Assembly (NCBI RefSeq): GCF_003932715.1
Contig: NZ_CP020700.1
Coordinates: forward strand, 1,506,001 to 1,570,000
Direction of reading: 5' to 3'
Origin: Streptomyces tsukubensis
GTDB lineage: Bacteria; Actinomycetota; Actinomycetes; Streptomycetales; Streptomycetaceae
DNA length: 64,000 nucleotides
Shown here: one piece after another, positions 55,839 to 64,000 of the stretch
Layout of the letters: each line of letters begins with the position of its first letter
How positions within the stretch are numbered: the stretch's first letter is position 1
Position numbers and translations under genes: made by a program
The notes under the pieces: generated by a model
Database searches by the model: none
Told to the model about the DNA's origin: nothing
Seen by the model: the letters and a program-made list of their open reading frames with translations, nothing else

Positions 55839-56873
55839 TCACCACCCCAGCCCTGCCAGCGCCTTGCCTGCCGCGGCCGTGCAGACCCCGTCGCCCGCAT
55901 CGGTCCAGGCCGCCGCTGCCAGGGCCCGCAGCCCGTCCAGTGCCTGCCCCTCGCCGTCGAGGACCAGTGCCCCGTCCCGTACGGAAGCGGTCCAGCCGCC
56001 GCAGCCGAACCCGGCCGCTGCGTCCCCGGTGACCTCCGGCTGCCCGGTCAGCAGCCCCCGCAGATCCGCGTCCACATAGGTCGGCCGGTGCCGTGGCTCC
56101 GCCGCCAGGAGCTGCGCCGGATCCGTGACACCGGTCAGCACCAGCAGCGAGTCGACGTCCCCGTTGAACGCGCCCTCGATATCGGTGTCCAGCCGGTCTC
56201 CCACCACCAGCGGCCGGCGCGCCCCGGTCCGCAGCACCGTCTCCCGGTGCATCGGCGGCAGCGGTTTGCCCGCGACTTCCGGCTCGGCGCCGGTGGCGAT
56301 CCGGACGACCTCCACCGCCGCCCCGTTGCCCGGCCCGATGCCCCGGGCGCCGGGAATCGTCAGATCGGTGTTGGAGGCGAACCACGGCACTCCGCGCCGG
56401 ATTGCGTACGACGCCTCGGCGAACCGCCCCCAGGGCAGTTCGGGCCCGCCGTACCCCTGGACGACGGCCGCCGGATCGTCGTCCGCCGATTCCACGGGCA
56501 CCAGCCCGCGCTCCCGGAGCGCGAGCCGCAGCCCCTCCCCGCCGATCACCAGGACCCGCGCCCCCGCGGGGACCCGCTCCGCGATCAGCCGGGCCACCGC
56601 CTGCGCCGAGGTGATGACCTCACCGGCCGTCGCGGGCACCCCCAGCTCGGTCAGATGCCGGGCCACCGCATCCGGCGGGCGAAGCGCGTTGTTGGTGACG
56701 TACGCCAGCCTCATCCCGGCGTCCCGGGCCGCCAGCAGCGACGGCACGGCGTGCACGACGGCCTCCCCGCCCGCGTACACGACCCCGTCCAGGTCGAGCA
56801 GAGCGGTGTCGTACGCCGTGCACAGCGCGTCTCCGCTGCCGTCCGGCCGGTTCCTGACCCGCAGCCCACTCAT
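55839..56873 (-). CDS. HAD-IIA family hydrolase (NagD/phosphoglycolate-phosphatase-like)
   Basis: 344 aa from ATG 56873. Nucleophile motif YDTALLDLDGVVYAGG with D27-x-D29; AYVTNNALRPPDAVA (motif II with T/N); AGKPLPPMHRETV (Lys motif III); VVGDRLDTDIEGAFNGDVDSLLVLTGV (motif IV). The cap domain includes WGRFAEASYAIRRGVPWFASNTDLTIP. Dephosphorylates small metabolites such as sugar or glycolate phosphates. The last ~80 residues are a further Gly/Ala-rich domain. Near-adjacent to the divergent DUF1015 gene. Confidence 0.9.
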   Translation of the reverse strand: MSGLRVRNRPDGSGDALCTAYDTALLDLDGVVYAGGEAVVHAVPSLLAARDAGMRLAYVTNNALRPPDAVARHLTELGVPATAGEVITSAQAVARLIAERVPAGARVLVIGGEGLRLALRERGLVPVESADDDPAAVVQGYGGPELPWGRFAEASYAIRRGVPWFASNTDLTIPGARGIGPGNGAAVEVVRIATGAEPEVAGKPLPPMHRETVLRTGARRPLVVGDRLDTDIEGAFNGDVDSLLVLTGVTDPAQLLAAEPRHRPTYVDADLRGLLTGQPEVTGDAAAGFGCGGWTASVRDGALVLDGEGQALDGLRALAAAAWTDAGDGVCTAAAGKALAGLGW

Positions 56874-56946
56874 CCGTCAACACTCCTCATACCGGCGGTC
56901 ACTCCCCCGATCATCGCGCATGCCCGGCCGCGCTTACGATGCACGG

Positions 56947-58227
56947 ATGAACAGCGAAGGTCCCGCGGCCACCGACGGCCTGCGTCTGCTCCCCTTCCGC
57001 GGGCTGCGCTACGTCCCCGAACGGGTCGGCTCCCTCGCCGCCGTCACCTCCCCGCCGTACGACGTCGTGGTCCGGCCCGACGGACTCGACCATCTGGAAT
57101 CGTCCGATCCGCACAACATCGTCCGGCTGATCCTGCCGCAGGCGCCCACCCCCGGGGACCGCCACCGCCAGGCCGCCGACACCCTGGCCCGCTGGCTGGC
57201 CGAGGGAGTGCTGGCCGCCGATCCCGAGCCCGCGCTGTACGTGTACGAGCAGCGGCACGGCGATCTTCTGCAGCGGGGTCTGATCGGCGCCCTCGCGCTC
57301 TCCGAACCCGCCGAGGGGATCGTCCTGCCGCACGAGGACGTCATGCCCGACATCGTTGCCGACCGGGCCGCCCTGATGCGTACCACCGACGCCAATCTCG
57401 AACCCCTGCTCTTCACCTACCGCGGCGAAGGGGAGGCGACCGGTGCGACGGCCGTCGTCGAACAGGCCGTCCTGCGGCCCCCGCTGCTCGCCACGACCAC
57501 CGAGGACGGCTTCAGCCACCGGCTGTGGGCGCTGACCGATCCGGTGGACATCGCGGGGGTGGCGAAGGACCTGGCCGGCCGTCAGGCGCTGATCGCCGAC
57601 GGCCACCACCGCTGGTCCACCTATCTGCGGCTGCGTGCCGAGCATCCGGATCCGGGCCCCTGGAACTACGGTCTAGTCCTTCTCGTGGACACGGCCCGCT
57701 ATCCGCTGCGGGTCCGGGCGATCCACCGGCTGATCCGCCGCCTTCCGCCGGAACAGGCCCTCGCCGCGCTCGGCGGTTCGTTCCGGGTACGCCGGCTGGA
57801 CCTGCCGCTGCCGGAGGCGCTCGACGCCCTCGCCGAGGCCACGGCCGACGGCAACGCCTTCCTGCTCGCCGGTGACGGCTCCTTCCATCTGGCCGACCGG
57901 CCGGACCCCGCGCTGATCGCCCGGACGGTCCGCGCCGACCGTCCGGAGGCCTGGCGGGCGCTGGACGCGACCGTGCTGCACGCGACGGTGCTGGAGGAGC
58001 TGTGGCGGATCCCGGACTCGCCGGACGAGATCGGCTACATCCACGACACGGCGGCGGCCGTGGACCAGGCGGAACGCCACGGCGGTACGGCGGTGCTGCT
58101 GCATCCGGTACGGGAGGAGATCGTCCGCGAACTGGCCCGCCAGGGCGTGACAATGCCGCGTAAATCGACGTCCTTCGGCCCCAAGCCGGCGACCGGGCTG
58201 GTGCTGCGGAGCCTGGCGCTGGAGTAG
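56947..58227 (+). CDS. DUF1015 domain-containing protein
   Basis: 426 aa from ATG 56947. The N-terminus LLPFRGLRYVPERVGSLAAVTSPPYDVV and PHNIVRLILPQ are characteristic of DUF1015 (SerB-cluster-associated) proteins; also LYVYEQRHGDLLQRGLIGAL, LPHEDVMPDIVADRAALMRTTDANLEPLLF and LIADGHHRWSTYLRLR with the G-H-H-R motif. A final MPRKSTSFGPKPATGLVL is conserved. Cytosolic; role uncertain. Starts are divergent from the HAD gene (73 bp apart). Confidence 0.88.
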   Translation: MNSEGPAATDGLRLLPFRGLRYVPERVGSLAAVTSPPYDVVVRPDGLDHLESSDPHNIVRLILPQAPTPGDRHRQAADTLARWLAEGVLAADPEPALYVYEQRHGDLLQRGLIGALALSEPAEGIVLPHEDVMPDIVADRAALMRTTDANLEPLLFTYRGEGEATGATAVVEQAVLRPPLLATTTEDGFSHRLWALTDPVDIAGVAKDLAGRQALIADGHHRWSTYLRLRAEHPDPGPWNYGLVLLVDTARYPLRVRAIHRLIRRLPPEQALAALGGSFRVRRLDLPLPEALDALAEATADGNAFLLAGDGSFHLADRPDPALIARTVRADRPEAWRALDATVLHATVLEELWRIPDSPDEIGYIHDTAAAVDQAERHGGTAVLLHPVREEIVRELARQGVTMPRKSTSFGPKPATGLVLRSLALE

Positions 58228-58239
58228 CCCGGGCACGAA

Positions 58240-58272
58240 AAAGGGCGGCCCCTCGGTGAGGGACCGCCCTTT
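58240..58272. terminator. Bidirectional terminator between convergent DUF1015 and TPR genes
   Basis: aaagggcgg ... ccgccctttg: 9-bp AT-tailed stem extended by partial pairing of gcccctc/gaggga, loop about 10 nt. A-run on one side and T-run on the other serve both strands. 12 bp after the DUF1015 stop and 22 bp from the TPR gene stop. Confidence 0.85.
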
Positions 58273-58293
58273 GTCGTCTGTTACGCGCTGACG

Positions 58294-60459
58294 CTACGCG
58301 TCCCGGTCGCCGTCCCGGTCCTCGTCATCGTCCTCATCTTCGTCGTCCTCATCTTCGTCGTCGTCTTCGTCGTCCTCGTCCGACTCGTCGTCGGCGGCCT
58401 CGGCGTCGACGTCGACGTCGACGTCGACGTCCGTGGAGGCGTCGGCGGCCTCATCGGAGGCATCGGTGTCGTCGTCGAGGTCCATGGCGTCGACGAACTC
58501 CACGCCGTCCATCTCGGCAAGCCGGTCGGAGGCGTCGGTCGTACCGTCCTTGTCGGCCTCGACGGCCTTGGCGAACCACTCGCGTGCCTCGTCCTCGCGC
58601 CCGGCGGCCAGCAGCGCATCGGCGTAGGCGTACCGGAGCCGCGCGGTCCACGGCTGGACGGAGGTGGAGGCCAGCTCCGGGCTCTGGAGCGTGACAATGG
58701 CGGCGTCCAGCTGCCCCATGTCCCGCCGGGCACCGGCGGCCACCAGCCGCATCTCGACCTGACCGGCCTTGTCCAGCTTGAGCACCTCGGGCTCGCCGGC
58801 CATCGCCAGCGTCCGCTCGGGCCGGCCGAGGCCGCGCTCGCAGTCCGCCATCACGGGCCACAGCTCGACGCCACCGGTCATCCGACGGGCGGCCCGGAAC
58901 TCGGCGAGCGCCTCCGAGTACCGCTGGGTCGCGTACGCGGCGAACCCTGCGGCCTCGCGGACCGCGGCGACCCGGGAGGCCAGCCGCAGCGCGACACGGG
59001 AGTAGCCGTACGCCTCCTCCGGCTCATCGTCGATCAGCTTGGCGACCATCACGAGGTTACGGGAGACGTCCTCGGCGAGGCCCTTCGGCAGGCTCTGCAG
59101 CTCCTGCCGTACGTCCTGGTCGATCTCGTCGCCGGTGACGTCGTCCGGGATGGGCAGCCGCTTGACGGGCTCGCGCTCGGGCCGGTCGCGGTCCCGGTCG
59201 TCGCGGCGGAAGCCACCGGAGCGGTCGTCACGGCGCCCGTAGCCACCGCCGCCACCGCCGCCGCCGGGGCGGCCCCCGCGGTCGCGGTCACGGTCGCCGG
59301 GCCGTCCGGCGGGGCGGCCGCCGCGGAATCCACCACGGTCGTCGTCACGACGGAAGGAGGGCCGGTCATCACGCCGGTCGTCACGGCGGTCATCGCGGCG
59401 GTCATCGCGGCGGAAGCCACCGGAGCGCTCGCCACCGCGGTTGTCGTCGCGGCGGAAGGAGGGCCGGTCATCACGCCGGTCATCGCGACGCGGGCCGCGG
59501 TCGTCATCACGGCGGAAGGAGGGCCGGTCATCACGCCGGTCGTCACGACGCGGGCCGCGGTCGTCGTCGCGACGGAACGACGGACGGTCATCACGCCGGT
59601 CGTCACGGCGGAATCCACCGGGACGGTCGCCACCACGGCTGTCGTCACGACGCGGACCACGGTCACCACCGCGGTACCCGCCACTGCGCTCGCCGCCACG
59701 GTTGTCGTCACGACGGAACCCACCGGGACGGTCATCACGACGGAAACCACCACTGCGCTCGCCACCGCGGTTGTCGTCACGGCGGAACCCGCCGGGACGG
59801 TCGTCGCGTCGGTCGTCACGACGGGGGCCGCGGTCGTCATCACGGCGGAAGCCGCTGGACCGGTCGTCACGGCGCTCGTTCGAACGGTATCCACCGCGGT
59901 CGCCGCGGTTGTCGTCGCGGCGGAAGGAGGGCCGGTCGTCACGCCGGTCATCGCGGCGGGGGCCGCGGTCGTCATCACGGCGGAACGACGGACGGTCGTC
60001 ACGCCGGTCGTCACGGCGGAAGCCACCGGGACGGTCGCCACCACGGCTGTCGTCACGACGCGGACCACGGTCACGGTCACGGTCACCGCCGCGGTACCCG
60101 CCGCTGCGCTCGCCACCACGGTTGTCATCACGGCGGTTGTCGTCACGACGGAACCCACCGGGACGGTCATCACGACGGTCGTCACGACGCGGGCCGCGGT
60201 CGTCATCACGGCGGAACGACGGACGGTCGCCGCCACGGTCGTCACGACGCGGACCACGGTCGTCGTCACGCCGTCCATAGCCACCGCCCGAAGGCCGGCC
60301 GCCCCGGTCGTCCCGGGGTCCGCGGTATCCGCCACGGTCACGGTCACCGTCACGCCGCGGACCACGGTCGTCACGACTACCACGGAATCCGCCCCGGTCG
60401 CTGCCGTCTCGACGGCGCGGTTCGCGCTCCGGACGGTCGTCGGGAGAGTTGGTGGACAT
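58294..60459 (-). CDS. TPR protein with giant Arg/Asp/Gly repeat domain and acidic tail
   Basis: 721 aa from ATG 60459 with AGGAG 9 nt upstream. Residues 1-430 are almost only R, D, G, plus S, P, F, N and E. Units like RRDDRPSFRRDDDRGPRRDD and RRDDNRGGERSGGYRGGDR recur more than a dozen times. Residues 432-650 are helical TPR-like: LPKGLAEDVSRNLVMVAKLI, YGYSRVALRLASRVAAVREAAGFAAYATQ, YADALLAAGREDEAREWFAKA. Residues 660-721 are a tail of Asp/Glu. Charge-patterned RG/RGG segments often bind RNA and drive condensates in other systems. The gene follows the rRNA operon, so an rRNA- or ribosome-linked role is a guess. The TPR core is conserved in Streptomyces; this repeat length is the odd part. 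Confidence 0.88.
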   Translation of the reverse strand: MSTNSPDDRPEREPRRRDGSDRGGFRGSRDDRGPRRDGDRDRGGYRGPRDDRGGRPSGGGYGRRDDDRGPRRDDRGGDRPSFRRDDDRGPRRDDRRDDRPGGFRRDDNRRDDNRGGERSGGYRGGDRDRDRGPRRDDSRGGDRPGGFRRDDRRDDRPSFRRDDDRGPRRDDRRDDRPSFRRDDNRGDRGGYRSNERRDDRSSGFRRDDDRGPRRDDRRDDRPGGFRRDDNRGGERSGGFRRDDRPGGFRRDDNRGGERSGGYRGGDRGPRRDDSRGGDRPGGFRRDDRRDDRPSFRRDDDRGPRRDDRRDDRPSFRRDDDRGPRRDDRRDDRPSFRRDDNRGGERSGGFRRDDRRDDRRDDRRDDRPSFRRDDDRGGFRGGRPAGRPGDRDRDRGGRPGGGGGGGGYGRRDDRSGGFRRDDRDRDRPEREPVKRLPIPDDVTGDEIDQDVRQELQSLPKGLAEDVSRNLVMVAKLIDDEPEEAYGYSRVALRLASRVAAVREAAGFAAYATQRYSEALAEFRAARRMTGGVELWPVMADCERGLGRPERTLAMAGEPEVLKLDKAGQVEMRLVAAGARRDMGQLDAAIVTLQSPELASTSVQPWTARLRYAYADALLAAGREDEAREWFAKAVEADKDGTTDASDRLAEMDGVEFVDAMDLDDDTDASDEAADASTDVDVDVDVDAEAADDESDEDDEDDDEDEDDEDEDDDEDRDGDRDA

Positions 60460-60497
60460 CGACGTGACTCCTGTCTTCGGGTACTGCGGCCATTCTC

Positions 60498-60518
60498 GCG
60501 CACCCCGAGGGGGTGCGC
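60498..60518. other. Hairpin in the leader of the RGG/TPR gene
   Basis: Perfect 9-bp stem gcgcacccc / ggggtgcgc, loop gag. It lies 39 bp upstream of the TPR start codon and 20 bp past the rRNA terminator. Either a second rRNA terminator or a leader structure. Confidence 0.5.
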
Positions 60519-60532
60519 TCTACGACGGAAAG

Positions 60533-60578
60533 CAAAAAGGCCCTGGGCCCAGCGTTGAACGCTGGACCCAGGGCCCTG
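60533..60578 (-). terminator. Intrinsic terminator of the rRNA operon
   Basis: A stem of about 17 bp (agggccctgggtccagcg against cgctgggcccagggcc) with a short loop, followed on the minus strand by a run of T (cctttttgc). It begins 7 bp after the 5S gene. Confidence 0.92.
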
Positions 60579-60584
60579 AAAGAT

Positions 60585-60704
60585 TGTTCGGCGGTGTCCT
60601 ACTCTCCCACAGGGTCCCCCCTGCAGTACCATCGGCGCTGAAAGGCTTAGCTTCCGGGTTCGGAATGTAACCGGGCGTTTCCCTCACGCTATGACCACCG
60701 AAAC
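60585..60704 (-). rRNA. rrf: 5S ribosomal RNA
   Basis: About 120 nt reading GTTTCGGTGGTCATAGCGTG at the 5' end, then gaaacgcccggttacattcc, ccggaagctaagcc, the gatggtactgcagggggg stem and gtgggagagtaggacaccgc, ending near cgaacaat. This is the Streptomyces 5S sequence. It lies about 100 nt after the 23S gene on the same strand. Confidence 0.97.
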
Positions 60705-60785
60705 CCTAACGGTTTCGAGCGAACAAGCACACTCTTCAATTGATGTTCTGCTGGAAACCGGCAACGGTCGTTGCCTCAGAACTAA

Positions 60786-60802
60786 CACAGTGGACGCGAG
60801 CA
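60786..60802 (-). other. 3' half of the 23S processing stem
   Basis: cacagtggacgcgagca is the exact reverse complement of 63937-63953. In the pre-rRNA the two flanks pair and bring the 23S ends together for RNase III-type cleavage. Confidence 0.8.
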
Positions 60803-60807
60803 AACAT

Positions 60808-63930
<3,123 letters not shown>

Positions 63931-63936
63931 CACAGA

Positions 63937-63953
63937 TGCTCGCGTCCACTGTG
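63937..63953 (-). other. 5' half of the 23S processing stem (16S-23S spacer)
   Basis: tgctcgcgtccactgtg, perfect 17-bp complement of 60786-60802. The remaining spacer (63954-64000) shows no tRNA gene; 16S lies outside the window. Confidence 0.8.
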
Positions 63954-64000
63954 CAGTTCTCAAACAACGACCAGCCACCCGTCACCCCACCACCAACGTG

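Noticed and set aside
59441..60280. Plus-strand open frame rich in Ser-Arg-Arg (SR-protein-like)
   Set aside because: It is the exact antisense shadow of the Arg/Asp repeats of the TPR gene; the repeats keep several frames open. No ribosome binding site or independent conservation signal.
59330..60290. Possible CRISPR-like repeat array
   Set aside because: Repeats are in-frame codon repeats of variable unit length without regular spacers; no cas genes.
59049..60632. Second long minus-strand frame rich in Thr-Val
   Set aside because: Overlaps the TPR gene out of frame and runs into 5S rRNA; produced by the same repeats.
63954..64000. tRNA gene in the 16S-23S spacer
   Set aside because: The visible spacer has no cloverleaf-compatible sequence.

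Overview
The window is chromosomal DNA of a Streptomyces-type actinomycete. It has very high G+C, strong third-position GC bias, many GTG and TTG starts and purine-rich ribosome binding sites. Several markers are lineage-typical: a FxSxx-COOH peptide system, a SepF paralog, WYL and PucR regulators, an ADP-ribosylglycohydrolase with an NrtR repressor, and actinobacterial-type 23S and 5S rRNA. No phage genes, transposases, tRNAs or CRISPR arrays were seen.

Region 1 (1-9974) is the accessory part and the most unusual. On the minus strand lie fxsA (48-aa precursor ending F-N-S-S-L), fxsB (radical SAM/SPASM maturase with a degenerate HEXXH-type C-terminal domain), an AAC(3)-like acetyltransferase, fxsC (TIR-like) and fxsT (ParA-like + TIR-like + NB-ARC + TPR, running off the left edge). 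Divergent from fxsA is a four-helix SLATT/DUF4231-like membrane protein, which faces a SLOG-like nucleotide-sensor protein. Together they combine a modified peptide, an NTPase/TPR sensor, two TIR-like modules and a SLOG/SLATT pair. This looks like a conflict or signalling island, which is an inference.

Region 2 (10-22 kb) holds scattered housekeeping and orphan genes: DUF1684, a Cys-rich DUF5685 protein, a SepF-like cell-division protein, a glutaryl-CoA-dehydrogenase-like enzyme, an MFS exporter, a PAP2 phosphatase, an I78-type inhibitor, a WYL regulator, a GT4 glycosyltransferase and two small unknowns.

Region 3 (22-54 kb) is the conserved actinobacterial block also found around Mycobacterium tlyA-nadK-recN-pyrG-nudix-parA-scpA-scpB-rluB-cmk-der. 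It is almost all on the minus strand with many 1-4 bp start/stop overlaps. Inserted into it are aroH-tyrA, a Rieske lipoprotein, two COG3541-like nucleotidyltransferases, draG-nrtR with a perfect NrtR-like operator, ald, an NB-ARC/TPR gene, a GH15 enzyme, a PucR regulator and two glycan genes. Expected neighbours steA/steB and xerD were not seen. Between the PucR gene and a glycosyltransferase gene lies 930 bp of repeats.

Region 4 (54-64 kb) has an SCP2-like protein, an orphan siderophore-type ABC ATPase under an iron box, a HAD phosphatase, a DUF1015 protein, and a TPR protein with a ~430-residue Arg/Asp/Gly repeat domain. That last gene lies immediately downstream of the 23S-5S part of a minus-strand rRNA operon, whose 16S lies beyond the right edge.
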